Numbered from the stretch's first letter, positions 32,970 through 41,724 are shown. The stretch: 64,000 nucleotides of DNA from Terribacillus saccharophilus (GCA_900110015.1 FOCD01000004.1:124001-188000); one strand, 5' to 3'. Numbers and translations are program-made. The notes: generated by a model not told the origin, from the letters alone.

Positions 32970-34166
32970 ATGAAGGCTACAGATGCACAGGATTTGATGC
33001 AATTGACAGACCAATACGGAGCGAATAATTACCATCCACTTCCGATCGTTATTTCGAAGGCGGAGGGAGTATGGGTGCAGGATACCGATGGCAAGCGTTA
33101 TATGGATATGCTCAGTGCATATTCGGCAGTGAATCAGGGCCATCGACATCCGAAAATCATTGAAGCACTAATTGAACAGGCGCAAAAGGTTACGCTCACA
33201 TCCCGTGCTTTCCATAATGATCAGCTAGGTGTGTGGTACGAAAAAGTTGCTGCCTTAACTGGAAAAGACATGATCCTTCCCATGAACACGGGTGCTGAAG
33301 CTGTGGAGACAGCCTTTAAAGCAGCAAGACGCTGGGGATATGATGTGAAGGGGATTGCAGATGATCAAGCAGAAGTCATTGTATGCAGCGGGAACTTTCA
33401 TGGACGGACGATGACTGCAGTCTCGTTATCCTCAGAAGCGGAATATCGCCGCGGATTCGGTCCGATGATTCCGGGAATTAAAGTTATAGCGTATGGTGAT
33501 TTGGATGCTTTGAAATCAGCCATCACTCCAAATACTGCTGCTCTCATACTGGAACCGATCCAAGGGGAAGCCGGCATTATTATTCCGCCAGAAGGGTATC
33601 TGAAAGCGGCCTCGGAATTGTGTAAGCAAGAGAATGTCTTATTCATTGCTGATGAGATCCAAGTAGGATTGGGACGTACAGGTAAGCGATTTGCTTGTGA
33701 CTGGGAAGATATCACTCCTGATTTGTTTATTCTTGGCAAGGCATTAGGCGGAGGAGTTTTCCCGATTTCCTGTGTGGCAGGCAATAAAGATGTATTAGGT
33801 GTTTTCAATCCTGGCTCGCACGGTTCGACCTTCGGCGGAAATCCGTTAGCTTGTGCTGTTTCAATTGCAGCACTGGATGTGCTCGAAGAAGAAAATCTTG
33901 CTGCTCGGTCTCATCGTCTCGGAACTTATCTTCAGGAACAGTTGCAGCAGCTAACGTCGGATAAGATCAAGGAAGTCAGAGGCAGAGGATTGTTTGTCGG
34001 TATCGAATTGACAGAGCCGGCAAGACCTTTCTGTGAAAAACTGAAAGAGCTTGGTGTGCTTTGCAAAGAGACACATGAGACAGTAATTCGCATTGCTCCG
34101 CCGTTAATTATCACAGAAGATGAACTGGAATGGGCTTTGGAACGATTGAAGCAAGTATTACAGTAA
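32970..34166 (+). CDS. rocD: Ornithine aminotransferase
   Basis: 398 residues, class-III PLP aminotransferase. [45 protein letters not shown], the aspartate of [15 protein letters not shown] and the PLP lysine in [13 protein letters not shown] all match RocD. It converts ornithine and 2-oxoglutarate to glutamate semialdehyde, linking arginine catabolism to proline/glutamate. No other roc genes adjoin. A weak cre-like sequence (ATATAGCGCTTACA, three mismatches) lies at 32872-32885. Start ATG with GGAAAGGGGC. Confidence 0.95.
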   Translation: MKATDAQDLMQLTDQYGANNYHPLPIVISKAEGVWVQDTDGKRYMDMLSAYSAVNQGHRHPKIIEALIEQAQKVTLTSRAFHNDQLGVWYEKVAALTGKDMILPMNTGAEAVETAFKAARRWGYDVKGIADDQAEVIVCSGNFHGRTMTAVSLSSEAEYRRGFGPMIPGIKVIAYGDLDALKSAITPNTAALILEPIQGEAGIIIPPEGYLKAASELCKQENVLFIADEIQVGLGRTGKRFACDWEDITPDLFILGKALGGGVFPISCVAGNKDVLGVFNPGSHGSTFGGNPLACAVSIAALDVLEEENLAARSHRLGTYLQEQLQQLTSDKIKEVRGRGLFVGIELTEPARPFCEKLKELGVLCKETHETVIRIAPPLIITEDELEWALERLKQVLQ

Positions 34167-34188
34167 AAGATAAAAGGGAGAGATAACG

Positions 34189-35097
34189 ATGAAGCTTGGA
34201 ACAACTGAATTGAACACCGCCCCAATCGCCCTAGGCTGTATGCGTATGAATGACTTGAAAACGCAGGAAGCTGTTAACGTTATTGAAGCAAGCGTAGAAG
34301 CTGGTATAAACCTATTTGATCACGCTGATATTTATGGAGCAGGTGCGTCAGAGGAAGTCTTTACTGCTGCACTTAAAGAAAGCACAATAAAGCGAGACGA
34401 TTTGATTCTGCAATCAAAATGCGGTATTCGCCAGGGATATTTCGATTTTTCCAAGGAGCATATTCAGTCCAGTGTGGATGCTATCCTCAATAGGCTGCAG
34501 ACAGATTATCTCGATATCTTATTGCTGCATCGTCCAGATGCGCTGATGGAGCCGGAGGAAGTGGCGGAGGCTTTCCAGAAGCTGAAGGAAAGCGGAAAGG
34601 TAAAATACTTCGGTGTCAGCAATTTTCATCCTCATCAAATAGAGCTGCTGAAGCAATATGTAAAAGAGGATCTGATTATCAATCAGCTTCAACTCAGTTT
34701 AATGCATACGCCTCTAATTGACGCTGGATTGAATGTGAACATGCAGAACAGAGAGTCAGTCGTGAGAGACAGCGGTTTACTTCCGTATAGTCAGCTTAAC
34801 AAAATGACTATACAAGCGTGGTCACCATTCCAATTCGGTATGATTGAAGGTGTATTCGTCGACAACCCAGACTTCCCAGAAGTAAATGCTGCACTCCAGG
34901 AACTGGCAGATAAGTATGCTGTAAGCAAATCAGCAATCGCAATTGCTTGGATACTGCGCCATCCCGCTTCTATTCAAGCTGTCATTGGTTCTATGAATCC
35001 GGAACGAATCCAGTCTATTTGTAAGGCACAGGATGTTCAGCTGACTAGGGAAGAATGGTACAAATTGTATCGAACAGCAGGTAATAACCTACCTTAA
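34189..35097 (+). CDS. Aldo/keto reductase (YdhF/YcsN-like)
   Basis: 302 residues, TIM barrel. Catalytic tyrosine/aspartate in NLFDHADIYGAG, lysine in ILQSKCGIR, histidine in DILLLHRPDALM; KYFGVSNFHPHQIELL and QAVIGSMNPERIQSI give the NADPH site. Broad carbonyl reductase; substrate unknown. It follows rocD by 22 bases and may share its transcript. GGGAGAG before the ATG. Confidence 0.9.
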   Translation: MKLGTTELNTAPIALGCMRMNDLKTQEAVNVIEASVEAGINLFDHADIYGAGASEEVFTAALKESTIKRDDLILQSKCGIRQGYFDFSKEHIQSSVDAILNRLQTDYLDILLLHRPDALMEPEEVAEAFQKLKESGKVKYFGVSNFHPHQIELLKQYVKEDLIINQLQLSLMHTPLIDAGLNVNMQNRESVVRDSGLLPYSQLNKMTIQAWSPFQFGMIEGVFVDNPDFPEVNAALQELADKYAVSKSAIAIAWILRHPASIQAVIGSMNPERIQSICKAQDVQLTREEWYKLYRTAGNNLP

Positions 35098-35110
35098 TTA
35101 TATGAATGAA

Positions 35111-35148
35111 GAGAAACGGATTGTCTATTGGGCAATCCGTTTCTCTTT
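35111..35148 (+). terminator. Terminator after rocD-AKR
   Basis: 13-base arms GAGAAACGGATTG/CAATCCGTTTCTC, 9-base loop, TTTG. Confidence 0.88.
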
Positions 35149-35175
35149 GTATGGTAATAAATAGTAGTATAGTCT

Positions 35176-35204
35176 TGACATGTGACACGGTGTCACATAT
35201 AATC
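35176..35204 (+). promoter_or_regulatory. Consensus sigma-A promoter of the tetR-MFS operon
   Basis: TTGACA (35176-35181) and TATAAT (35199-35204) separated by exactly 17 bases; both hexamers are perfect, so the unrepressed promoter should be very strong. Confidence 0.93.
35182..35198. promoter_or_regulatory. TetR operator O1 filling the promoter spacer
   Basis: TGTGACAC-G-GTGTCACA, a perfect 17-base palindrome that occupies the whole spacer between the -35 and -10 boxes. Confidence 0.88.
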
Positions 35205-35220
35205 TATTTATCATCAATTG

Positions 35221-35237
35221 TGACACGTTGTCATATG
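35221..35237. promoter_or_regulatory. TetR operator O2 downstream of the promoter
   Basis: TGTGACACGTTGTCATA repeats the left half of O1 exactly, with an imperfect right half; centre to centre 39 bases, about four helical turns, from O1. Confidence 0.75.
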
Positions 35238-35256
35238 TTTAGGCAGGAGGGAAGAA

Positions 35257-35880
35257 ATGCCGAAGCAAACCTTTCTTTCTTTACCGGAAGATAAACAAAA
35301 TACATTGATACAATCAGCAAAAAAAGAATTCTCTCGTGTCCCCCTGCATGAAGCGTCTGTAGCGAACATCATTAAAGATGCCGGAATACCTAGAGGCAGC
35401 TTTTATCAGTATTTCGAGGATAAAGAAGATCTGTATTATTATCTGCTGAATCAGGTAGCGCAGGAGAATAATAAAAAGCTGAATTCTATTCTTCAGGAAA
35501 AGAAAGGGAACTTATTCGAAGCCTTGTTGGAACAGTTCCGATATATGATTTCTTTACGTCATCATGAAGAGCATAATGACTTTCTTCGGTATGCTTTTCT
35601 GAATATGAACCATAGGAAAGAAAATACTATGGCAAACAATATATATAAAGAAAGCTTGAAGAATGAGCGCTCTCAAACACTTGAGATGGTGGATCCCTCT
35701 TTTCTGAACATTGAAGATAAGCAGGAGCTATCGCATGTCATTAGAATTGTCGGAGCTATTACTTTTCATAATCTTGTACAGGTATTCGTTCATGATCTTA
35801 CGGATGAAGATGCCATCTACAATTATGAAGCACAAATTAGTTTGATAAAAAAAGGACTGCAAAGGAAAGAGGTCGACTAA
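35257..35880 (+). CDS. TetR-family repressor of the adjacent MFS efflux pump
   Basis: 207 residues. HTH in VANIIKDAGIPRGSFYQYFE followed by DKEDLYYYLL, then a C-terminal helical domain of the type found in Bacilli TetR proteins next to LmrB-like pumps. ATG with GGAGGGAAGA. Promoter and two dyad operators lie directly upstream, so autoregulation is nearly certain; the inducing drug or metabolite is unknown. Confidence 0.93.
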   Translation: MPKQTFLSLPEDKQNTLIQSAKKEFSRVPLHEASVANIIKDAGIPRGSFYQYFEDKEDLYYYLLNQVAQENNKKLNSILQEKKGNLFEALLEQFRYMISLRHHEEHNDFLRYAFLNMNHRKENTMANNIYKESLKNERSQTLEMVDPSFLNIEDKQELSHVIRIVGAITFHNLVQVFVHDLTDEDAIYNYEAQISLIKKGLQRKEVD

Positions 35881-35993
35881 TGTACAGCACTGTAATCAAA
35901 AAAAGTGATGATTTGATGAAGAAGCTAGTGGAGACACTGCAAAAGCAAGGAATCAACGCAACACTCTGCAAACGGCCGCTTTTGCAGCACTAA
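35880..35993 (+). CDS. 37-residue ORF between tetR and the MFS gene
   Basis: The start overlaps the tetR stop as TAATG, giving translational coupling. The product is basic and helical (VIKKSDDLMKKLVETLQKQG) and ends at a TAA 25 bases before the MFS start. No family recognised. It may be a real small protein, a remnant, or a translated leader for the pump gene. Confidence 0.5.
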   Translation: MYSTVIKKSDDLMKKLVETLQKQGINATLCKRPLLQH

Positions 35994-36018
35994 AAATTGA
36001 ATAAAGGGAGATAGAAAT

Positions 36019-37539
36019 TTGAACACCGATGCAACACAACCTAGAAAAGTACCATATTTGATGCTGGCGATTTTATTTGTAGGAGCATTTGTCTCCTTCT
36101 TGAATAACTCTTTACTGAATGTCGCCTTGCCATCTATCATGGTTGACTTAGATATTAAGGATTATTCAACTGTACAATGGCTTGCGACCGGTTATATGCT
36201 GGTCAGCGGTGTGCTGATTCCAGCCTCCGCATTTTTAGTTACTCGATTCTCTAACCGTATGTTGTTTATTACAGCGATGATTATCTTTACATTAGGTACT
36301 GCCTTGGCAGCATTCGCACCGAACTTCGGCCTATTGCTGACTGGGCGTATGATCCAAGCGGCGGGTTCTTCTGTAATGGGACCTTTGCTGATGAACATTA
36401 TGCTCGTTAGTTTCCCACGTGAAAAACGTGGTACAGCTATGGGTATCTTCGGGCTTGTTATGATTACAGCGCCAGCTATCGGACCTACTTTGTCAGGATA
36501 TATCGTAGAGTACTATGACTGGCGTGTATTGTTTGAAATGATTCTTCCATTGGCGGTAATTAGCTTGTTACTTGCTGTCTGGAAGCTTAAGAACGTCATG
36601 CAGCAAAATACGAAAGCAACACTTGATTATCTATCTATTGTGCTATCTTCCATCGGTTTCGGTGGTTTGCTTTATGGATTCAGTTCCGCAAGCTCTGACG
36701 GCTGGACAGATCCAATCGTTCTAGCGACATTGATTGTCGGTGCGATTGCATTAGTTGTCTTTGTTACTCGACAATTGCGTATGGAGAAACCATTATTGGA
36801 TTTGCGTGTTTATAAGCATCCGATGTTTGCACTTTCTTCGGTTATTTCCGTCGTAAATGCTGTGGCAATGTTCTCTGGTATGATTTTGACACCAGCATAT
36901 GTTCAGAATGTACGCGGAATCTCACCATTGGATTCCGGATTGATGATGCTTCCAGGAGCCATTATCATGGGTGTGATGTCACCGATTACCGGTCGTCTAT
37001 TCGATAAATTCGGGCCGCGCATCTTGGCAGTGGTCGGGTTGGCTATAACAGCCGTTTCCACTTATATGCTTGCACACTTACAGCTGGATTCCAGCTATGC
37101 GTATATCATCTTCATCTACTCATTGCGGATGTTTGGTATGTCGATGGTTATGATGCCGATCATGACAAACGGTCTAAACCAGTTGCCAACGGTTCTGAAC
37201 CCGCATGGTACAGCAGTGAACAACACGGCTCAACAAGTATCCGGTTCAATCGGTACAGCTATCTTAGTAACAATTATGAACTCTGTAACAAAAAGTGAAG
37301 GCGAAAGCTTGATGGCTGGAGTGGACCCAGCGACTTTAACAGAAGCAACTACTGCGCTAATGACGCAGAAAGCACTGTTAGCGGGTATCCATGCTTCCTT
37401 CTATGTAGCACTAGCAATTAATATTGTAGCATTGGTGCTGGCATTGTTTGTAAAACGTGTCGACACTAGCAGTGATGCTGTACGAAAAATTGAAAAACAA
37501 GATAGGGGCGGTCAGGTAACCCCTGAGCCCGCAAAATAA
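36019..37539 (+). CDS. MFS drug-efflux transporter, DHA2/EmrB-QacA type (LmrB-like)
   Basis: 506 residues with about 14 membrane helices. DHA2 motifs: LNNSLLNVALPSIMVDLDI in helix 1, TGRMIQAAGSSVMGPLLMNI, motif C in ITAPAIGPTLSGYIVE, and DWRVLFEMILPLAV. A proton antiporter exporting lipophilic drugs or metabolites. Start is TTG 36019 after GGGAGATAG. Same operon as the TetR gene. Confidence 0.93.
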   Translation: MNTDATQPRKVPYLMLAILFVGAFVSFLNNSLLNVALPSIMVDLDIKDYSTVQWLATGYMLVSGVLIPASAFLVTRFSNRMLFITAMIIFTLGTALAAFAPNFGLLLTGRMIQAAGSSVMGPLLMNIMLVSFPREKRGTAMGIFGLVMITAPAIGPTLSGYIVEYYDWRVLFEMILPLAVISLLLAVWKLKNVMQQNTKATLDYLSIVLSSIGFGGLLYGFSSASSDGWTDPIVLATLIVGAIALVVFVTRQLRMEKPLLDLRVYKHPMFALSSVISVVNAVAMFSGMILTPAYVQNVRGISPLDSGLMMLPGAIIMGVMSPITGRLFDKFGPRILAVVGLAITAVSTYMLAHLQLDSSYAYIIFIYSLRMFGMSMVMMPIMTNGLNQLPTVLNPHGTAVNNTAQQVSGSIGTAILVTIMNSVTKSEGESLMAGVDPATLTEATTALMTQKALLAGIHASFYVALAINIVALVLALFVKRVDTSSDAVRKIEKQDRGGQVTPEPAK

Positions 37540-37578
37540 AAAGAATGGATCCGGTATAACCGGATCCATTCTTTTTTT
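37540..37578 (+). terminator. Terminator after the MFS gene
   Basis: 16-base arms (37540-37555 and 37559-37574) with a 3-base loop and T-run; very stable. Confidence 0.93.
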
Positions 37579-37702
37579 AGAGGTATGTTCCTCTGATATG
37601 TATGAGATTTCATTTCCCCCTATTTTTTCTAATATGAATTTTTTACCAAAAAATATATTGCTTGCCTTTTGGTAGTGGTGTACTATTTCCTTAGTACAGT
37701 TT

Positions 37703-37731
37703 TGGAACTTAATCTATTTTTGAGACGTAAA
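37703..37731 (+). promoter_or_regulatory. Sigma-W-like ECF promoter of ydbST
   Basis: TGGAAC (37703-37708), 17 bases, CGTAAA (37726-37731), close to TGAAAC-N16/17-CGTA. From memory, B. subtilis ydbST belongs to the sigma-W regulon. Confidence 0.6.
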
Positions 37732-37762
37732 GATTATTGGAGAGAAAAAAGGGAGGAAACCG

Positions 37763-38257
37763 ATGCATACAGAAGTAAAAGAACCCCAACATAAATTGTC
37801 GAAAGAGTCATTGCGCGTCGGATTGATAGGAGATGTCATTTTTGATGTGGTCGTACTGCTGATTTTTGCCGTTCTGTTTGGACTAGATTTTATATTCGAA
37901 TGGCCGGCTTGGATTGGTATAGTACTTATCATTCTGTTAATTATCTCTGTACCGCTTTTAATCATTGGCTACTTAGGAACCGTCATCGATCATCGTAACT
38001 GGCGCTATGATATAGACGATGAATACGTCCAACTGAGACAAGGAGCGTGGTTCCAGAAGGATCAGCTTATTCCGGTCACGAAAATCCAGTCTGTTGAAAC
38101 GAAGCAAGGACCACTTCTAAGAAGATACAAGCTTCGGGAGGTTGAGATTGAAACAATGGCAGGCGAATACAGCATTCCAGGGTTGCCAGAAAAAGAAGCA
38201 TATGCACTAAGGGATCAGATCGCAGCGTATGCCAAGGCAAAGGAAGAGGATGACTGA
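37763..38257 (+). CDS. ydbS: YdbS-like membrane protein with one bacterial PH domain
   Basis: 164 residues. Two membrane helices (about 28-46 and 52-75) followed by a DUF304/bPH2 domain: DDEYVQLRQGAWFQKDQLIP, VTKIQSVETKQGPLLRRYKL. Paired with YdbT. In B. subtilis the pair gives resistance to some bacteriocins, probably at the membrane surface. Overlaps ydbT at TGATGG (one base). Confidence 0.88.
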   Translation: MHTEVKEPQHKLSKESLRVGLIGDVIFDVVVLLIFAVLFGLDFIFEWPAWIGIVLIILLIISVPLLIIGYLGTVIDHRNWRYDIDDEYVQLRQGAWFQKDQLIPVTKIQSVETKQGPLLRRYKLREVEIETMAGEYSIPGLPEKEAYALRDQIAAYAKAKEEDD

Positions 38258-39759
38258 TGGAGAAGAGACGTTATCATCCGGCTAATATGTTGTTTGCTAT
38301 TGTGAAGACAATTAGGGGCTGGATTATACCGCTTATAATTGTTTTCTTTTTCAACAATACAGATGGTTGGGGATCATATGCAAAGTACGGCATTCTAGGA
38401 ATAATACTACTTTCTATTATCGGTAGTATTTTAAAATGGTTTACAGATCAATATACAGCCGATGAGCGAGCGTTTCACTTGTACAGCGGTATCTTTTCAA
38501 AATCAAGTCGAACTGTTCCGTACGAAAAAATCCAAAATGTAACGAAGCACACAAACATCCTGCATCGCTTGCTTCGATTAACAGCAATTAAATTCGAAAC
38601 AGGATCCAAGGAGAAAGCTGTAGACTTCCAAGTTCTGACCAAAGAAGAAGCTTCCCGATTAGAACAGCTGACGAAGGAAGATGTACAGGAGCAAGCTGCT
38701 GTACAGGATACAGAAATAAAAGGAGACGAACTGGAAGATGCAGATGCAGTATCTGAACAGACAGTTCCTCCCGCTGAGACAAAAAATATCCATTTCAAGC
38801 CGACAAAGAAAGAATTGATCAGAGCATCATTCACTTCGTTGAGCTTTTTACTGGTTCCGCCGCTGTTGATATCCTTCTTGCTGAAATTCGATATATTCTT
38901 TGATTGGAGCGAATTGCGTCAGTATTTACCGCTATTGAAAGTCTGGTGGATTACGGCAATTGGGCTTATCGGAATTATTTTGGTGTCCCTGCTTGTCGGG
39001 ATGTGGCGTGTTGTACAGAAGTATGGCAACTATGAGTTGAAGTCAGATGATACATATATTTATATCCAGACAGGGCTTTTAAGTGAATCAGCCTTTTCCA
39101 TTCGAAAAGATAGGGTACAAGGCATTGAGATCACTCAGCCTATTTTGCATCGCCTGTTAGGGTTAGCGAAGGTGAAGCTCATTAGTACAGGTTCACTCGA
39201 TATTAGTGAGGAGACGGAAACAATCAACTCACTATATCCTTATTTTTCACTGAAACAGGCACAAACTATGATTGCTGAGATATTACCGGAGTATGAGGTC
39301 CAGCATTCAATGGAGAGACTGGAACAAAAAGTATTACTTTACCGCCTGCTGCAGCCGAGTACTATTTGGCTCGGAGTGACCATAACCTTATATTTCTGGC
39401 GACCGGAAGTGTTAGGGTTTGAAATTAAGTGGTGGATTGTCTCTATTGTTCTGCTTATCCTGATAGAAGGGTATCGCTATCTGGACTTTAAACATACGAG
39501 CTATCTGATTAGCGATAAATTTTTCCAGATAAAGACCGGCGCATTAACTACAACACTGTTTGTGACTAAAAGAAACAAAATGATTGAGATAGCCAGAAAT
39601 CAGAATCCGCTGCAGCGTTGGCTTAAATTGGCAACAATCGAGTCGATCAATCGCGCCAAGCCGGTTCTGCACAATAAACTCAAAGATCTCCCGGCAAGTG
39701 AAGCAGATCGATTTTATGTCTGGTACCGACAACGGACAAATGATGTCCGGAAGCAATAG
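38257..39759 (+). CDS. ydbT: YdbT-like membrane protein with three bacterial PH domains
   Basis: 500 residues. Three DUF304 repeats, each with the R/K-X-P-Y-E-K-IQ type strand: RTVPYEKIQNVTKHTNILHR, SIRKDRVQGIEITQPILHRL and VTKRNKMIEIARNQNPLQRW. Membrane helix pairs precede each repeat (about 20-55, 190-245 and 365-410). An acidic linker (about 130-170) separates repeats 1 and 2. Function as for ydbS. Confidence 0.9.
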   Translation: MEKRRYHPANMLFAIVKTIRGWIIPLIIVFFFNNTDGWGSYAKYGILGIILLSIIGSILKWFTDQYTADERAFHLYSGIFSKSSRTVPYEKIQNVTKHTNILHRLLRLTAIKFETGSKEKAVDFQVLTKEEASRLEQLTKEDVQEQAAVQDTEIKGDELEDADAVSEQTVPPAETKNIHFKPTKKELIRASFTSLSFLLVPPLLISFLLKFDIFFDWSELRQYLPLLKVWWITAIGLIGIILVSLLVGMWRVVQKYGNYELKSDDTYIYIQTGLLSESAFSIRKDRVQGIEITQPILHRLLGLAKVKLISTGSLDISEETETINSLYPYFSLKQAQTMIAEILPEYEVQHSMERLEQKVLLYRLLQPSTIWLGVTITLYFWRPEVLGFEIKWWIVSIVLLILIEGYRYLDFKHTSYLISDKFFQIKTGALTTTLFVTKRNKMIEIARNQNPLQRWLKLATIESINRAKPVLHNKLKDLPASEADRFYVWYRQRTNDVRKQ

Positions 39760-39761
39760 AG

Positions 39762-39793
39762 AAAAGGACAGCTCTGAGGGAGCTGTCCTTTTC
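39762..39793 (+). terminator. Terminator after ydbT
   Basis: 13-base arms AAAAGGACAGCTC/GAGCTGTCCTTTT with a 5-base loop. Confidence 0.9.
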
Positions 39794-39816
39794 AATCATT
39801 ACACTTTGCAAGGTGT

Positions 39817-40008
39817 TTATTTGTCTTTTTCCTCATCTTCTTTTGCGTTGTCTATCTTTTCATCAACAGTTCCCTCTGTATACGTATCCTTTACTTGCTC
39901 ATGAGTATCTGAGATACCCTTATCCACTGAATTTGATGAATCATTTTCTTGAGGTTTGTACATCTTTTCAGCCACTTCATTAGCAGCTTCTTGTTTTGAA
40001 TTATCCAA
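39817..40008 (-). CDS. YozQ-like small hydrophilic protein (DUF4025)
   Basis: 63 residues, highly charged, no cysteine or hydrophobic core. The segment KMYKPQ...VDKGISDTHEQVKDTY and EGTVDEKID match my memory of YozQ/DUF4025 proteins. Start is TTG at 40006-40008, placed eight bases after AAGGAGG; the in-frame ATG at 40033-40035 precedes that site and is not used. Probably disordered; role unknown, sporulation-linked in relatives by recollection only. Confidence 0.7.
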   Translation of the reverse strand: MDNSKQEAANEVAEKMYKPQENDSSNSVDKGISDTHEQVKDTYTEGTVDEKIDNAKEDEEKDK

Positions 40009-40211
40009 TTTGTATTCCTCCTTCCATATATTCATTAGTTTCCCGAATCAGAGGGGAAATATGTTTGCTATTTTGAATGAATAATATTCTGTCCCATATC
40101 CTGCTTTTATCCTGTTCATTTACCGGAACGTTTATCACAGGGGTATTATGGGAAAGCTTGAAGTAAGAAAGCGTTTAGTGCAGAAATTTGGCATAAGAAA
40201 ATCCTTTACTA

Positions 40212-40225
40212 TGTAAACGCTTTCA
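40212..40225. promoter_or_regulatory. cre box (CcpA) upstream of a 38-residue gene
   Basis: TGTAAACGCTTTCA fits the consensus TGWAANCGNTNWCA at every position and is symmetric around the CG. A related half-site (AGAAAGCGTTTAGT) lies about 50 bases upstream at 40165-40180. Confidence 0.75.
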
Positions 40226-40281
40226 TTGTAGAATGTATATAAGCAAGTTCTGCATCCTCAAAAAAGAAGGAGTGGACAGTA

Positions 40282-40398
40282 ATGAAGAAAAATGAGAATA
40301 ATTTTTTCGTAGGATTATTATATGGTACAGGCTTGAGTATTCCGCTTTGGGTTACGTTCTTTGCAGTAGTGAAAGGTATTTCTGAAGTGGTCTCCTAA
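40282..40398 (+). CDS. 38-residue single-helix membrane peptide under a cre box
   Basis: A short gene with a good ribosome site (AAGGAG, 40266-40271). The product has a charged start (MKKNENN), one hydrophobic helix (about residues 8-31, containing GLLYGTGLSIPLWVTFF) and a short polar end. It has its own terminator and a cre box 57 bases upstream, so it looks like an independently controlled transcript. No family recognised. Confidence 0.7.
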   Translation: MKKNENNFFVGLLYGTGLSIPLWVTFFAVVKGISEVVS

Positions 40399-40404
40399 AG
40401 GTTG

Positions 40405-40438
40405 AAAAAAAGCGTCGGCTGCAGCTGACGCTTTTTTT
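40405..40438 (+). terminator. Terminator after the 38-residue gene
   Basis: AAAAAAAGCGTC-GGC pairs with GC-TGACGCTTTTTTT, short loop. Confidence 0.9.
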
Positions 40439-40471
40439 CATGTATACTAATAGAAAAAAGGACGTTTTAAC

Positions 40472-40969
40472 ATGCAGGATTTTAATACAATCTATGAACT
40501 GATGGAAAATGCTTTTCCTCCTGAGGAATATCGCAGCTATACGGAGCAAAAAGCGCTGCTTGAGAGGGAAGATTACCATATCCACGTATATGAAAACCAG
40601 GGCATGATTGCGGCATTTTGTGCGATTTATAATTTGCCGGAATTAGCTTTTATCGAACATATTGCAGTCAATGAGGATTTTAGAGGTCAAGGGATGGGCA
40701 GTAAGATTATGAAAGAAGTTATAACCAGCTCAGATAAACCAATCATTCTCGAGGTGGAGCCGCCAGACGGCGAAGAGAATGCGGCCCGTCGTGTGCGATT
40801 TTATGAAAAGCTAGGGTTTCACCTGCATGACTGGCCTTATGAACAGCCGCCTTTGCGGCCGGGAGAAGCACCTCTTCCGTTGCAGCTTATGAGCTACCCA
40901 CATGCTTATGATATTGAAGCATTTGGACGAGTCAAAGATACAATTCTTCAGAACGTTTACGGAATATAA
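40472..40969 (+). CDS. GNAT-family acetyltransferase
   Basis: 165 residues. FIEHIAVNEDFRGQGMGSKI is motif A (RGQGMG acetyl-CoA loop), ILEVEPPDGEENAARRVRFY and EKLGFHLHDWPYEQPP form the C-terminal part with an unusual proline-rich end. Acceptor unknown. No strong ribosome site; ATG 40472 is the first in frame. Confidence 0.85.
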   Translation: MQDFNTIYELMENAFPPEEYRSYTEQKALLEREDYHIHVYENQGMIAAFCAIYNLPELAFIEHIAVNEDFRGQGMGSKIMKEVITSSDKPIILEVEPPDGEENAARRVRFYEKLGFHLHDWPYEQPPLRPGEAPLPLQLMSYPHAYDIEAFGRVKDTILQNVYGI

Positions 40970-40996
40970 AAGAACGCCTATCCGGCGTTCGTCTCG

Positions 40997-41284
40997 TTAT
41001 CGATAATCATGCTTGTCTTTCCGATAGGCGCGAAGAGTCGATCGTAAGGCTGCATAGCTTCCAATAGCAGCATAGCCATAAAAATAGCCCATGAAAATTG
41101 CTGCAATCAGATTGTGGGGATGGCTGAAAAAGATAGATAAAATCAAACCGCTCAGTAAGGCAATCGTAGGCGTATACTTGCCGGGAAGTGGCAGCAGGTG
41201 CTTTACGATTTGCGTAAAAATAAGAACGATGGGCACACCAAGCACGGCATCCCAGAAGTTCGTCATGATCATAGGAAATTCCAA
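40997..41284 (-). CDS. Small membrane protein, unknown
   Basis: 95 residues with three hydrophobic segments (about 8-28, 35-50, 55-80) and a basic tail (RAYRKDKHDYR). The size and topology are holin-like, but no lysis gene is near. Start is TTG 41282-41284, eight bases after AAAGGAGG; the longer frame from 41326 has no site. Confidence 0.65.
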   Translation of the reverse strand: MEFPMIMTNFWDAVLGVPIVLIFTQIVKHLLPLPGKYTPTIALLSGLILSIFFSHPHNLIAAIFMGYFYGYAAIGSYAALRSTLRAYRKDKHDYR

Positions 41285-41511
41285 CGTCCCTACCTCCTTT
41301 GTATAACGTATGCGGGGCTGTCCCAACTTATTAAGGATGGAGTTAAATTTCCTTTATGAGCTGAAAAACCGTTTAGCAGAGGGCAGGGTTGGGAAACAGA
41401 TTATTAAGAAAACTAGCAATATATTAGAAGTGCATTTTTTTAATTGACCTATATATATGGGATGGTGTATAGTGAATGTACACAAGATATAGTGTAACGG
41501 AGGCCATGAAT

Positions 41512-41724
41512 ATGCAAAGATACCTATTCGAGTACAAAATCCTGCCAACTGGCGAAACAAGTGAATTCAGTCACGTTGCAGCTTCTGAAGAAGAAGCGCG
41601 CCAGTCCATTAAGGAACGTGTGGCAGATTTGGAATTCGTAGAACCAGAAGAAGTCGAAATCGGCACCTTGCTGCGTACATTGGATGCAAGCAAACAATAT
41701 TACGAATGTGAAGGATGCACCTGA
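41512..41724 (+). CDS. Small soluble acidic protein with C-terminal Cys pair
   Basis: 70 residues. Beta start (RYLFEYKILPTGETSEFSHV), helix with EEEARQSIKERVADLEFVE, and a CEGC motif near the C-terminus that could bind metal or form a disulfide. ATG 41512 is eight bases after CGGAGG; ATG 41506 is too close. Single gene with a terminator; function unknown. Confidence 0.72.
   Translation: MQRYLFEYKILPTGETSEFSHVAASEEEARQSIKERVADLEFVEPEEVEIGTLLRTLDASKQYYECEGCT

Noticed and set aside
40997-41284. Holin
   Set aside because: Size and three-helix topology fit, but no endolysin, phage gene or prophage context is near; left as unknown membrane protein.
41310-41340. GGGCTGTCCCAAC fragment as a third copy of the MITE-like repeat
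   Set aside because: Only the end-like motif is similar; none of the internal blocks of copies A and B is present.
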